Shown here one piece after another: positions 10,574 to 19,795 of a stretch of 64,000 nucleotides of DNA (the stretch's first letter is position 1; every line of letters begins with the position of its first letter). The stretch is taken from the NCBI GenBank assembly GCA_036496585.1, contig DASXLB010000030.1:1-64000 (forward strand), in the 5' to 3' direction. The position numbers and the translations under genes were made by a program. A model generated the notes under the pieces. The model had not been told where the DNA came from, did no database searches, and worked only from the letters and a program-made list of their open reading frames with translations. This DNA comes from Vicinamibacterales bacterium. Its GTDB lineage: Bacteria; Acidobacteriota; Vicinamibacteria; Vicinamibacterales; 2-12-FULL-66-21.

Positions 10574-12585
10574 CGGGTCGGCACCTTCAGGCTGGCATCG
10601 TACATCGAGCCGTACGAGAGATACTGGCGGACCGGATCCCGCGGATACGCAACCGACGCGCCCGCCGTTCCCATCGACACCTCGGTGTTGATGCCGGCCC
10701 AGTAGGTCGGCAACTTCAGCGCGCGGTAGCGCGCCACGATCTGGTCGCGCAGCTTCGGATCGAAGTGGACGCCATAGGCGTCGACCAGCGCCTTGATCGC
10801 GCCGTAGTCCCCTTCCGCCTTGATCCGCATCAGCTCGGCGAGCAGTTGTCCTGCTCCCTGCCGCATTCGCGGGTAATCGGTCACGCGCACGTAGGTCTTC
10901 CCGTCGCGGTCGAAATACTGGATCGCTCCAGTCTTGTCCTTGATGAAACCGGCGATCAGCGCGCGGTCGCGCTGGTGGTCTTCCGCGATCGTGTCGCCCT
11001 TCGGGATACGACGCAGCTGCGTCAGCGGCGCGCGCGCGGCGTTGTCGTACATGGCACGCGCAACCTCGTCCTGGTCTTTGACCAGGCCCAGCTCCTGGAG
11101 CTTCGGGTCCCAGACGTTCCAGAGCCCCATCAGGTCGGCGCGCGCCTCCTCGAGCGTCGAATAGTATTCCTTCAAGAACTTCGCCGGCTGCCCCTGCACG
11201 GTGTCGGACAACTGGCCGGAGCCGTGGCCAATCACTTCGTGCATGGCGGTCAGCATGTCCTCGGCCTGTTCGCCGTACTTCTTCGACCGCGCGATCTCCT
11301 CGGGCGAGGCGCCGAACTCGTCGATCGTCGAGGTACTGGCGGCGTCGAGCGCGTGGCTGCTGGCGAGGAACAGGAAGTTCTTGGTGCCGTATTTCGCGTG
11401 GATCTCCTGCTCGTTGGGCAGGTTGTCGCCGATCGTGCTGACGTGGAAATCACCCGTCTCGATCAACACCTCCACCGCCTTGACGACCGGCGGCGTGAAG
11501 TCGCGCTTCTTGTAGCGGGCGTCCCACGGCGCCTTCTGCTCGAAATAGGCGGCGTTCTGCGCGAGCTTCGTCATCACCGTGGTCACCGGCTTGTCGGTGA
11601 TGGTGACAAAGCTCTGCGAGCTGCCCTTGGCGCCGCGTGCGTCGCGGTAGACCTCGATGAATCCGTTGGCGAAGTCGACGACCGCATCGTTCTGCACCCA
11701 GGCCGCGCCGAATCTCAGCCAATCCTGGGGATCGCCCGTCTGATAGAAACGGATCAGATCGTCGATCACCTTCGCCTGCGCCGGATCCGCCACCGCCTTG
11801 GCCCTGGCGAGGTATGCGTTCGCCTTCTCGAGATACACGGCGTTGCGGCCCGGCGGCACGCGTCCGTCCGGCGTGCCGGCGCGATAGACCTCTTCGCGAA
11901 TGCCGCGCGCGTCCTTCATGACGCGGGAGTTGAGGGGATACCGCTCGTCGAAGCCCTTGAGATCGGCCAGCGAGACGCCCCTGTAGAAGTTGTTGGCGCT
12001 CGCCTGCAGGATGTCCTGTCCGGGCGGCGGCGTCTTGGCCGTCACCATCGGCTCGAACGCGGCATCGAAAATCGGCCGCTGCAGATCGGCGAGCGCCCTG
12101 CGGACCGCCGCGGCATCGGGCAGCGCCGGCAGGTCTCCATACGCCGCCCCGAAGGCTCCGGCGCCCTGCGCCGCGAGTGCAGCCGCCTCGAGCTCCGCGG
12201 GCGTGAACGAGGGCAGGAACTTCTGCGACGTCAGCTCGTTGTGATTGCCGCGATTGGCCCACACGAGGAGCGCATATTCACGGATCTTCGGATAGAGACG
12301 CGCCGGCACAACCGCCTGGCGGCCGACGATACCCTCGAGCAGGCGCTTGAGCGGAATGCCATAGGACGAGAGCTGGTCGTAGATGATGGGGTCGACGGCG
12401 ATCGACGCCTGCGTCAACCAGTAGGCGAGCCGCTTCTGATCGGGCGTGAGCTGGCCGAAACTGGGTGCCTGCAGCTGGAGGAAGCCGGTGTCGCCCACCG
12501 TTTCGACGAGTGGAGTCTGCTGCGCGGCGGTGGTGCCGCCCCAGAAAATGGCCGTCAGGCCGAGCACGAGGAACCGTGTGCGCAT
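10570..12585 (-). CDS. M49-family (dipeptidyl-peptidase III-like) metallopeptidase, secreted
   Basis: A 671-residue protein with a Sec signal peptide (MRTRFLVLGLTAIFWGGTTAAQQ), an HExxGH zinc site HEVIGHGSGQ (about 449-454) and LEEARADL for the third ligand (about 478). It is the first gene of an operon with a cytosolic paralogue and the HEAT-cyclophilin gene, suggesting dipeptide release in the periplasm followed by processing inside. The start has no SD but a TAAGAT box 6 nt upstream, so the mRNA is probably leaderless. Confidence 0.9.
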   Translation of the reverse strand: MRTRFLVLGLTAIFWGGTTAAQQTPLVETVGDTGFLQLQAPSFGQLTPDQKRLAYWLTQASIAVDPIIYDQLSSYGIPLKRLLEGIVGRQAVVPARLYPKIREYALLVWANRGNHNELTSQKFLPSFTPAELEAAALAAQGAGAFGAAYGDLPALPDAAAVRRALADLQRPIFDAAFEPMVTAKTPPPGQDILQASANNFYRGVSLADLKGFDERYPLNSRVMKDARGIREEVYRAGTPDGRVPPGRNAVYLEKANAYLARAKAVADPAQAKVIDDLIRFYQTGDPQDWLRFGAAWVQNDAVVDFANGFIEVYRDARGAKGSSQSFVTITDKPVTTVMTKLAQNAAYFEQKAPWDARYKKRDFTPPVVKAVEVLIETGDFHVSTIGDNLPNEQEIHAKYGTKNFLFLASSHALDAASTSTIDEFGASPEEIARSKKYGEQAEDMLTAMHEVIGHGSGQLSDTVQGQPAKFLKEYYSTLEEARADLMGLWNVWDPKLQELGLVKDQDEVARAMYDNAARAPLTQLRRIPKGDTIAEDHQRDRALIAGFIKDKTGAIQYFDRDGKTYVRVTDYPRMRQGAGQLLAELMRIKAEGDYGAIKALVDAYGVHFDPKLRDQIVARYRALKLPTYWAGINTEVSMGTAGASVAYPRDPVRQYLSYGSMYDASLKVPTR

Positions 12586-12591
12586 GCTTTG

Positions 12592-12597
12592 ATCTTA
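12592..12597 (-). promoter_or_regulatory. -10 box TAAGAT, leaderless promoter of the M49 operon
   Basis: TAAGAT on the minus strand, 6 nt before the ATG at 12585-12583. It is the same hexamer and nearly the same spacing as at 5424. Confidence 0.5.
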
Positions 12598-12655
12598 GGC
12601 CACAGACCGCCACGGACGAACACGGATGCACATCTTCTCCGCGCCCCGGAGCTCT

Positions 12656-14107
12656 CTAGAACTCGATGCGCTCGTGGTGCTCGGGCGGGTGGGTGGACCA
12701 GCCAAGCTCGGCCTGGATGCGCGCGGCGAGGGCGTCCTGTGCGGTGGGCTCGCCATGGACAATGAAGGTGCGCGCGGGTGCGCGAGTGAAGCCCTTCAGC
12801 CAGCGCATGATCTCGCCGGCGTCGGCGTGAGCCGACATCGAGTCGAGATGCTCGATGGCCGCATGCACCGGGACCCATTCTCCGTGGATCTTCACGGTCT
12901 TCTCTCCGTCGACCAGGCGCCGGCCACGTGTGCCCACGCCCTGATAGCCGGCAAACAGGACGGTGTTGCGCGCGTCCGGAAGGGCCGCCTTCAGATGGTG
13001 CAGCACGCGCCCGCCTTCCGCCATCCCGCTCGACGAGATCACGATCGCCGGCGCGCGCGATGCGGTCAGCTGTTTCGATTCCTCGGGCGAGGCAATCACC
13101 CGGAAGCGCTCGGTACAGAAAACGCACATGTCGCGCTCCTGCATCGCCTTTCGGCGGCGGACGGACGGCGGGGTCGGTTCGGCCGCGGCGTCGTGCGGCG
13201 CCTTGTCGTCGCGCTGCTCGGGCCGCAGCTCCGGATCGAGCTCGCTGACGCGCGCGGTGTAACGCGCCAGCGCCGCGGATGCCATCGGGCTGTCGAGAAA
13301 CACCGGCAGCGTCGGGATCCGCCGCTCGTCTTCCAGGCGCTTGAGCCAGTACAGCAGCTCTTCGACGCGGCCGATGGCAAACGCCGGGATGATGAGCTTG
13401 CCTCCCTTGTGCGCCGCCTGCGTGACGATCTCCGCGACGCGGGCGCCATTGTCGTCCCGCTCGTGCAGGCGATTGCCATAGGTCGACTCGACGAGCAGCG
13501 CATCGGCATCTGCGATCGGCGTCGGATCTGGTAGCACCGGCCGGGCATAGCGGCCGAGATCGCCGCCGAACAACACCACGCGCCCGTCGACGTGCATTCG
13601 CGCATAGGCCGAGCCGAGCAGATGGCCGGCGTTGACGAACTCGACGTCGATGCCGGCGGCCACCGGCAGGCGGCGGTCGTAGCCGCAGGGCTGCAGCAGC
13701 GTCAGCGCGCGAGCCGCGTCCACCTCGGTGTAGAGCGGCAGCGCCGGCTTGTGCCGCGAGAACCCGTGGCGGTTGGCAAACGACGCATCCTCCTCCTGCA
13801 GCCTGCCGGCGTCGGGCAGCACGATGCGGCAGAGATCCTGCGTGCCCTGCGTGCAGAAGACGCGGCCGCGAAAGCCCTGCGCGACCAGCCGCGGCAGATA
13901 GCCGCAGTGATCGAGGTGGGCGTGCGTGAGGACGATCGCCTGAATGGTCGAAACGGGCACGGGCAGGTCCTGCCAGTTGCGCTCGCGCAGCTCCTTCAGG
14001 CCCTGGAAGAGCCCCGCGTCGACCAGGATGCGCGAGCCGTTCGACTCGACGAGGTACTTGGAGCCGGTGACCGTGCGCGCGGCGCCAAGAAAGGTGATCG
14101 AAATCAT
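12656..14107 (-). CDS. MBL-fold/beta-CASP metallo-hydrolase (RNA-processing exonuclease type)
   Basis: A 483-residue protein beginning MISITFLGAARTVTGSKYL, typical of COG1236-type beta-CASP nucleases (CPSF73/Ysh1 relatives). The zinc signature HAHLDH is at about residue 81. Further metal ligands and the beta-CASP insert follow, with the RMMBL tail at the C-terminus (FIVHGEPTAQDALAARI). Family members cut or trim RNA. An unusual insert (residues about 300-330, acidic then basic, EPTPPSVRRRKAM) sits in the beta-CASP part. It lies 36 bp downstream of the PLP desulfhydrase gene and may be cotranscribed with it. Confidence 0.85.
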   Translation of the reverse strand: MISITFLGAARTVTGSKYLVESNGSRILVDAGLFQGLKELRERNWQDLPVPVSTIQAIVLTHAHLDHCGYLPRLVAQGFRGRVFCTQGTQDLCRIVLPDAGRLQEEDASFANRHGFSRHKPALPLYTEVDAARALTLLQPCGYDRRLPVAAGIDVEFVNAGHLLGSAYARMHVDGRVVLFGGDLGRYARPVLPDPTPIADADALLVESTYGNRLHERDDNGARVAEIVTQAAHKGGKLIIPAFAIGRVEELLYWLKRLEDERRIPTLPVFLDSPMASAALARYTARVSELDPELRPEQRDDKAPHDAAAEPTPPSVRRRKAMQERDMCVFCTERFRVIASPEESKQLTASRAPAIVISSSGMAEGGRVLHHLKAALPDARNTVLFAGYQGVGTRGRRLVDGEKTVKIHGEWVPVHAAIEHLDSMSAHADAGEIMRWLKGFTRAPARTFIVHGEPTAQDALAARIQAELGWSTHPPEHHERIEF

Positions 14108-14143
14108 GTGCGGTGCAACTCCCGGCTGACGGCTGCCCGTTCG

Positions 14144-15118
14144 TTACGCAAAGAGACCTACCTGGCCGCCCGTGTGCCAGAAAAGGACGTCGCCGGTGAG
14201 ATCGCCGGCGCGGAGCCGCGCGAGAAGACCCGCCATCGCCTTGGCCGTGTAGGTGGGGTCGAGAAAGAGGGCCTCGCAACGCGCCGCGAGCTCGATCGCC
14301 TCTGTCGACTCCGGCGTCGGAATGCCGTAGCCGGCGCCGACGAACCGGTCGTCGACCTCGATCGGCGCGGCCGCAAAGATGCCAGGCGCCTCGAGCAGCT
14401 CTGCGAGGCCGTCGAGAATGCCGCGGATCGTCGCGGCGATCGCGGCCGCCGAATCGTCGGCGCTGACGCCGAGCACGCGTGTCTTCACGCCCTGCAGGAC
14501 GCATCCGGCGATCAGTCCCGCCTGCGTGCCGCCCGAAGACGTGGCGCAGACGATCGCGGCTGGCGCGGGAATCTGATTCAGCAGTTCGCCAATCGCGAGC
14601 GCGAACGCGGCAGCGCCGAGCGGCGTCGATGCGCCGAGCGGGATCACGCAGGGCCGCCGGCCACCCGCACGCAGCTCGGCAGCCACCTGCTCCATGGCCG
14701 GCCCACGGTCCTCGCGACGCGCCACGTAGCGGACGTCGGCGCCGAGCAGGCGATCGATCAGCGCGTTTGCCGTCGGTTTCTCCTGCGGCGCGCCATTGGC
14801 GACCAGCACGCAGCCGAGCCCCATCTTCGCCGCCACGCTCGCCGTGGCTCGCGCATGGTTCGACTGGATGCCCCCCGTCGTGATCAGCGTGTCGGCGCCG
14901 CCGGCGATCGCTGGTGCGACGACGAGACGCAGCTTCCGCACCTTGTTGCCGCCGAACCCGAACGGGATGGCATCGTCGCGCTTTATCAGGAGGTCTCCCG
15001 CCTGCAGGCGCGAACGACCGAGCAGCCGCGCCGCGCGTTCGATGGGCGTCGGCGCCAGCGGAATCGGCAGGACCGGCAGCGACTCGAGGCGGCGGATCGC
15101 ATCACTGTGCACGGGCAC
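14144..15118 (-). CDS. D-cysteine desulfhydrase / ACC deaminase-family PLP enzyme
   Basis: A 324-residue fold-type II PLP enzyme. Its PLP lysine motif is GFGGNKVRKL (about 54-60) and its substrate loop is TTGGIQSNHARATA (about 80), as in DcyD and 1-aminocyclopropane-1-carboxylate deaminases. Such enzymes split D-cysteine to pyruvate, ammonia and sulfide, or open ACC. The activities cannot be separated from sequence alone. The start is GTG 15118, or GTG 15112, which is 9 nt from the minus-strand TATACT box. It is divergent from the MTHFR-like gene. Confidence 0.82.
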   Translation of the reverse strand: MPVHSDAIRRLESLPVLPIPLAPTPIERAARLLGRSRLQAGDLLIKRDDAIPFGFGGNKVRKLRLVVAPAIAGGADTLITTGGIQSNHARATASVAAKMGLGCVLVANGAPQEKPTANALIDRLLGADVRYVARREDRGPAMEQVAAELRAGGRRPCVIPLGASTPLGAAAFALAIGELLNQIPAPAAIVCATSSGGTQAGLIAGCVLQGVKTRVLGVSADDSAAAIAATIRGILDGLAELLEAPGIFAAAPIEVDDRFVGAGYGIPTPESTEAIELAARCEALFLDPTYTAKAMAGLLARLRAGDLTGDVLFWHTGGQVGLFA

Positions 15119-15121
15119 GTT

Positions 15122-15129
15122 AGTATAAA
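15122..15129. promoter_or_regulatory. Overlapping divergent -10 boxes between dcyD-like and MTHFR-like genes
   Basis: Plus strand TATAAA (15124-15129) and minus strand TATACT (15127-15122) overlap in an 8-bp AT island within a 30-bp divergent spacer. Confidence 0.45.
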
Positions 15130-15147
15130 GGTTTGAGCACTCGGCAC

Positions 15148-15990
15148 ATGAGCGTTCTCGTCGAGCGGTTGCGCGGCGACACGCAAGTCATCGCGGCGGA
15201 GCTGCGGCCGCCGCGCGCCGAGCTCGAACGCGCCGCCAGCATGGACGCCTGGATCGACACCTACCATGCCGTCCGCGGTCTCACCCGCGGCGGCACGTTC
15301 GTGTTTCTCACCGACGGCGCCGTCGGCACGAGAGAGGAAGACAACCTCCGCCACCTGGTGATCAATCTGGGCGACGATGTTCCGCGCTCGCACGTCATTC
15401 CCTTTCTCACCTGCAAGCACTCCTCGGAATTCTGTCTGGCCTACGCCGACCGCGCGCGCCACCATGGCTTCGAGTCGCTGGTGGTGCTCGGCGGCGACAA
15501 GCACGTCGGACCGCCGCGCTCGGTCGAACACGCCTGGCAGCTGCGCGAGATGATCCGCAGGCGGGACGAGACGCTGTCGCTCGGCGGCTGGGCCAACCCG
15601 CACGCCGAACCTGCGTCTCAGGTCGGGCATCTGCTCGACGATCGCTCGACAGCCGAGTTCTTCCTGACCCAGATCGTGTCGCACTACGACGTCCGGGCGG
15701 TCGAACGGTTCCTGGCCGAGAGCGCCAGGCTCGGCCTGCAGATGCCGGGCATGTTTGGCGTGTTCTACTACCGCTCCGCCAAGCGGGCGACGCTGCAGGC
15801 GCTCAGCCGATTTCTGCCGGTGCCGGTGGACGAGCTACTGGCGGAGTTCGCCGCCGGAGCGACGCCTGAGTCGGTATGCGCGCGATCGATTCGCGAGCTG
15901 ACCGCGACCGGCGCGCGGCACTTCTACGTCAGCAACCTGCCGGTCGGCTCGGCGGCGCTGACGCTGCGGCGGATTCTCGATCTCGTGTGA
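15148..15990 (+). CDS. Methylenetetrahydrofolate reductase-family protein
   Basis: A 280-residue TIM-barrel protein resembling MetF. The visible family landmarks are an early AAELRPPR strand, FLTDGAVGTREED, HVIPFLTCKH, SLVVLGGDKHVGP, GGWANPHAEPASQVGHLLDD and a FFLTQIVSHYD strand. MetF reduces 5,10-methylene- to 5-methyl-tetrahydrofolate with FAD and NADH. Sequence drift at the usual FAD positions means a relative with another substrate is possible. ATG 15148 is chosen; a TTG at 15133 is in frame but lies only 3 nt from the -10 box. Confidence 0.7.
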   Translation: MSVLVERLRGDTQVIAAELRPPRAELERAASMDAWIDTYHAVRGLTRGGTFVFLTDGAVGTREEDNLRHLVINLGDDVPRSHVIPFLTCKHSSEFCLAYADRARHHGFESLVVLGGDKHVGPPRSVEHAWQLREMIRRRDETLSLGGWANPHAEPASQVGHLLDDRSTAEFFLTQIVSHYDVRAVERFLAESARLGLQMPGMFGVFYYRSAKRATLQALSRFLPVPVDELLAEFAAGATPESVCARSIRELTATGARHFYVSNLPVGSAALTLRRILDLV

Positions 15991-16030
15991 CGGACCCGGC
16001 GTGTCGGCCCGCGTCGGGCGCGACCGCTGA

Positions 16031-16036
16031 TAGGAT
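16031..16036 (+). promoter_or_regulatory. -10 box TAGGAT, leaderless promoter
   Basis: TAGGAT ends 6 nt before the GTG start at 16043. The upstream gene stops at 15990. Confidence 0.45.
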
Positions 16037-16042
16037 CCGATC

Positions 16043-17227
16043 GTGGGTCAGTTCCTCGACGGCGTTCCCTTCTCGGGCATCATCCGGATCCGCGACATGA
16101 TGTACGGCGTCACGGATCCCTTCCGGCTCGATCAAGGGGACGTCAGCTTCGACTCGCCCGAGACGGTGAAGGCGGCGATGCGCCGCGCCATCGACGAAAA
16201 CCGGAGCCACTACCTTCAGACAACGGGCCTGCCGCGGCTGCTGGAGCTGCTCGCCGACAAGCTGCGCCGGCAGAACCGCATTCCGATCGGCGCACCCGAC
16301 GAGATCCTCGTCACGACCGGCGGCATCCACGGCGTGTTCGTCGCCTGCCAGGCACTGCTCGAGCCAGGCGACGAGGTGATCGTGCCGGACCCGGAGTGGC
16401 CGCCGGCGATGGGCAACATCAAGCTTGCCCAGGCGGTACCGGTGCCGTGTCCGCTGCACGAGTCGCAGGACTGGCGCTGGGATATCGACGAGCTTGCGCG
16501 GACGATCACGCCGAAGACGCGCGCCATCTATGTCAACTCGCCGAACAATCCGACTGGCGGCGTGTTCCCGCGGAGCGACATGGAGGCGATAGCGGCGCTG
16601 GCGCAGCGCCACGACCTGTGGGTCTTCGCCGACGAGGCCTACGAAGACGTCATCTACGACGAGGCCGAGCACGTCAGCATCGCGTCGCTGCCGTCGATGT
16701 ACGAGCGGACGATCTCGATGTATACCTTCAGCAAGACGTATGCGATGACCGGACTGCGTCTCGGCTACGTGGCGGCACTGGATCCCCGGCTTCGCGAACG
16801 GATGAAGAAGGCCCTCTTCTACACCGCCAGCAACGTCTCGTCGATCGTGCAGTTCGGCGGGGTTGGCGCACTCGAGGGGCCGCAGGGCTTCGTGGCCGAC
16901 TTCCGCGACGAGCTGCGGGCGCGGCGCGACCTCTTTTACGAGGGGATCCGCGAGCACGCCGCCGGCGTGCTGACCGGCGCGCCGCCGAAGGGCGCGTTCT
17001 ACGCGTTCCTCAAGGTAGACCCGCGATGGCGCCCACCCTCAGGCGGGCAGCCGGAGTCCCGGTCGTGGGCCATGGCGGAGCACCTGATCTCGAAGGGGCG
17101 GATCGGCTGCGTCCCCGGAGCGGACTTCGGCGCCCACGGCGAGGGCTACATCCGCTTCTGCTTCGCGCGTGATCGCGTGGAGCTGGAAGGGGCGCTCAGA
17201 TCGCTCGGCGCCCTGTTTGCTCACTGA
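16043..17227 (+). CDS. Class I/II PLP-dependent aminotransferase
   Basis: A 394-residue aspartate-aminotransferase-fold enzyme. Landmarks are the cofactor-binding region TTGGIHGVF (about 90), the substrate motif NSPNNPTGG (about 169), the aspartate strand VFADEAYEDV, the Schiff-base lysine in TFSKTYAMTGLRLGY (about 230) and the C-terminal arginine strand GYIRFCFA. The amino-acid specificity cannot be read from sequence. The GTG start is supported by the TAGGAT box 6 nt upstream; there is no SD. Confidence 0.88.
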   Translation: MGQFLDGVPFSGIIRIRDMMYGVTDPFRLDQGDVSFDSPETVKAAMRRAIDENRSHYLQTTGLPRLLELLADKLRRQNRIPIGAPDEILVTTGGIHGVFVACQALLEPGDEVIVPDPEWPPAMGNIKLAQAVPVPCPLHESQDWRWDIDELARTITPKTRAIYVNSPNNPTGGVFPRSDMEAIAALAQRHDLWVFADEAYEDVIYDEAEHVSIASLPSMYERTISMYTFSKTYAMTGLRLGYVAALDPRLRERMKKALFYTASNVSSIVQFGGVGALEGPQGFVADFRDELRARRDLFYEGIREHAAGVLTGAPPKGAFYAFLKVDPRWRPPSGGQPESRSWAMAEHLISKGRIGCVPGADFGAHGEGYIRFCFARDRVELEGALRSLGALFAH

Positions 17228-17254
17228 GCGCGGCGCCGTAAGGACGGGTCCCCG

Positions 17255-17995
17255 TCACTTGACATGCCGGCCTCCGTCGACGCGGATGGTTTCGCCGGTC
17301 ACGAAATCGGTGTCGATGAGAAACCGCGTAGCGCGGACAATCGGCTCGACCCCTCCCCAGCGCCCGAGCGGGGTCGCGGCCTCGACCGCCTGCAACTCCT
17401 CGTCGAGCGTGCCTGGCGGCGCCATGATCGGTCCGGGAGCGATCGCGTTGACGAGGATGCCATCGGCGGCGACTTCGAGCGCCAGCGCCTCGGTGAGGGC
17501 GATGACGCCGCTCTTCGCCACGTAGTAGGGCAGAAATCCCGGATAGCGCGGGCGTCCGCTCGCGGCGACCCAGTCCGAAAAATTCACGATGCGGCCGCCG
17601 CCCTGCCGGCGCATGTGGGGCACGGCTGCGCGCGAGCACAGAAACGCCGCGCGAAGGTCGACGTCGACGACGCGGTTCCAGACGCGGTCGTCGGTGTCGT
17701 CAAACGGCACGGACGAATAGACCGAGGCCATGTTCACGAGGACGTCGAGACGCCCGAACGCCGCGGCCGCCCCCTCGACGAGCGATCGGCAGTCCTCCGG
17801 GTTGCTCAGATTGGCCTGCGCGAGATGCGGCCGGCGTCCGGCTGCGGCGATCCCGGCGGCGGCGGCTTCGGCTTCAGCACGGGATGCGTTGTAGGACAGC
17901 GCGACGTCCATCCCCGCCTCGGCGAGCGCGGCGGCGATGGCGGCCCCGATACGCTTGCCACCGGTGATCAACGCGGCTTTTCCGGAGAGCTCCAT
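17255..17995 (-). CDS. Short-chain dehydrogenase/reductase, FabG/pteridine-reductase-like
   Basis: A 246-residue classical SDR. The NAD(P) loop TGGKRIGAAIA is at about 11-21, the catalytic Ser lies in NFSDW (about 140), YxxxK appears as YYVAKSG (about 156-161), and the C-terminal VDGGRHVK is typical. The glycine loop and the NMAS (rather than NNAG) motif recall PTR1/FolM-type pteridine reductases. A role near folate metabolism would fit the nearby MTHFR-like gene but is inference. ATG directly follows the TGA of the DoxX gene, so the two form an operon. Confidence 0.82.
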   Translation of the reverse strand: MELSGKAALITGGKRIGAAIAAALAEAGMDVALSYNASRAEAEAAAAGIAAAGRRPHLAQANLSNPEDCRSLVEGAAAAFGRLDVLVNMASVYSSVPFDDTDDRVWNRVVDVDLRAAFLCSRAAVPHMRRQGGGRIVNFSDWVAASGRPRYPGFLPYYVAKSGVIALTEALALEVAADGILVNAIAPGPIMAPPGTLDEELQAVEAATPLGRWGGVEPIVRATRFLIDTDFVTGETIRVDGGRHVK

Positions 17996-18463
17996 TCAGA
18001 CCTTGCGAATGCGAGCGCGGCCGCGCGCCTGCGCCTCGGCGTTACGGGTGCGCTGGTCGTCCAGCGAGAGCGCGCCAGGGCCGCCGAGCATCAGGCAGAC
18101 GAGTGCGCCGATCAGCAGGAGGTGCAGCTCCGGCTGTGACCCGTGGCCGGGCGTCAGGCCGCCGCTCAGCGTGAACCCGTGCGGATAGTGGACCTTCCAG
18201 ACCGTCAGCGCCATGTCGACGAGCAGCACGAGCGACACCCAGAATGTCAGGCTGCCGAGGATCAGCAGGACGCCCCCCCCGAATTCACCGACGCCGAGCG
18301 CGACGGCCAGAGAAGACGGGTAGGGCAGCCCGAACGACGCGAGCATCCGGGACGTGCCGGCCAGGCCAGGACCGCCGGGCACCCCGAACAGCTTCTGCGC
18401 GCCATGCACGAGGAAGACGGCGCCCGCCGACAGCCGTAACACGGTGGCGCCGTAGGCTCGCAT
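17996..18463 (-). CDS. DoxX-family membrane protein
   Basis: A 155-residue protein with four hydrophobic segments. It begins MRAYGATVLRLSAGAVFLVHG and includes GAQKLFG and a central GVGEFGGGVLLILG, which fit the DoxX/SURF4-like family of small membrane proteins. Some DoxX proteins take part in redox or thiosulfate metabolism, but most are uncharacterised. It is the first gene of a two-gene operon with the SDR. CAAAAT lies 8 nt before the ATG. The C-terminal 25 residues are basic and probably cytoplasmic. Confidence 0.8.
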   Translation of the reverse strand: MRAYGATVLRLSAGAVFLVHGAQKLFGVPGGPGLAGTSRMLASFGLPYPSSLAVALGVGEFGGGVLLILGSLTFWVSLVLLVDMALTVWKVHYPHGFTLSGGLTPGHGSQPELHLLLIGALVCLMLGGPGALSLDDQRTRNAEAQARGRARIRKV

Positions 18464-18511
18464 CGTGCGGTATTTTGCCTCACTTTTCCACTTTTGTTTT
18501 ACCCTTCGGGC

Positions 18512-19795
18512 ATGATCTCCAGAAGACGCTTCCTCGGGACCGGGGCCGCGACGGGCGCGATCGCGCTCGCCTTCACCAACGAGAGCCTGGCGCGGGTCGC
18601 CGGCGCCGCGACGCGCGCCGGCGACACACCGGCGGCCGATCTGGCGGCCGACGAATCCTACTGGCGCGACATCCAGCAGGCATTCACGCTCGATCGCACG
18701 ATCGTGAATCTCAACAACGGCGGCTGCTGTCCGAGTCCGCGCGTCGTGCACGAAGCCTTCAAGCGCTATCTCGACGAGTCGAACCAGGCGCCCGTGTACC
18801 ACATGTGGCAGATCCTCGAGCCGAACATCGAGTCGGTGCGCCGCCGCCTGGCCGCGTCGTTCGGCGCCAGCGCGGAGGAGATCGCCATCACGCGCAACGC
18901 CAGCGAAGCGCTGCAGATCGCCCAGCTCGGCATCGACCTGCAGCCCGGCGACGAAGTGGTGACGACGAACCAGGACTACGGCCGCATGCTCGACACCTGG
19001 GACGCCCGGGCGCGCCGGCACGGGATTACCGTGAAGCGGATCGCGTTCCCGGTGCCGCCGCCGTCGATGGACGACCTCGCCGATCGCCTGCTCTCGGCCG
19101 TCGGACCGAAGACGCGGGTCCTGCACTTCTGCCACATCACGAACCTGACGGGACAGATCTTCCCGGTCAGGAAAATCTGCGACGCGGCGCGGGCGAAAGG
19201 CATCCTGACCATCGTCGACGGGGCGCACGCCTTCGCGCACTTTCCCTTCCGGGTGCAGGATCTCGGCTGCGACTTCTACGGCACGAGCCTGCACAAATGG
19301 CTGCTCGCGCCGATCGGGACCGGGTTTCTCTACGTACGGCAGGAACACATCGAGCGTCTCTGGGAGCTGACGCCGACCGCGGCCGCACGGGCGAAAGACA
19401 TCCGCAAGTTCGAGGAGATCGGGACGCACCCGGCGGCGAACCACAACGCCATTGCCGAGGCGCTGACCTTCCACGAAGGCATCGGCGCCGACCGCAAGGC
19501 GGCGCGCCTGCGCTATCTGCGCGACCGCTGGGCGAGGCGGCTGCTCGCAACCGGCCAGTTCACGCTGCACACCAGCCTCGACCCGGCGCAATCGTGCGCG
19601 ATCGGGACAGTGCAGGTGCGCGGCGTCGACACCAACACGGTCGTGCAGCGCCTCTGGGATCGCTGGCGCATCATCGCCACGCCGATCAACCACGCCGAGT
19701 ACACCGGCATCCGGGTGACGCCGAACGTCTACACCACGCTCGAGGAGATCGACACGTTCGGAGACGCGATGGAGAAAATCGGGGGGATCGGGTGA
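18512..19795 (+). CDS. Class V aminotransferase-family protein, Tat-exported
   Basis: A 427-residue fold-type I PLP protein with a twin-arginine signal peptide (MISRRRFLGTGAATGAIAL). The body matches isopenicillin-N-epimerase/cysteine-desulfurase-like aminotransferases: VNLNNGGCCPSP, AITRNASEALQI, the aspartate strand VDGAHAFAHFP and the PLP lysine in GTSLHKWLLAP (about 262). Export of a PLP enzyme of this class is uncommon outside this lineage; the substrate is unknown. The ATG at 18512 was chosen because it starts the Tat signal; an upstream TTG is in frame. The last codons lie inside a GATC repeat array. Confidence 0.85.
   Translation: MISRRRFLGTGAATGAIALAFTNESLARVAGAATRAGDTPAADLAADESYWRDIQQAFTLDRTIVNLNNGGCCPSPRVVHEAFKRYLDESNQAPVYHMWQILEPNIESVRRRLAASFGASAEEIAITRNASEALQIAQLGIDLQPGDEVVTTNQDYGRMLDTWDARARRHGITVKRIAFPVPPPSMDDLADRLLSAVGPKTRVLHFCHITNLTGQIFPVRKICDAARAKGILTIVDGAHAFAHFPFRVQDLGCDFYGTSLHKWLLAPIGTGFLYVRQEHIERLWELTPTAAARAKDIRKFEEIGTHPAANHNAIAEALTFHEGIGADRKAARLRYLRDRWARRLLATGQFTLHTSLDPAQSCAIGTVQVRGVDTNTVVQRLWDRWRIIATPINHAEYTGIRVTPNVYTTLEEIDTFGDAMEKIGGIG

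Noticed and set aside
8501..10705. A 734-codon open frame on the plus strand
   Set aside because: It is antisense to the M49 peptidase gene, has no recognisable domain and shows the Arg/Asp/Val-rich composition typical of GC-rich antisense frames.
10765..12765. A 666-codon open frame on the plus strand
   Set aside because: Antisense shadow of the secreted M49 gene, whose motifs and signal peptide are unambiguous.
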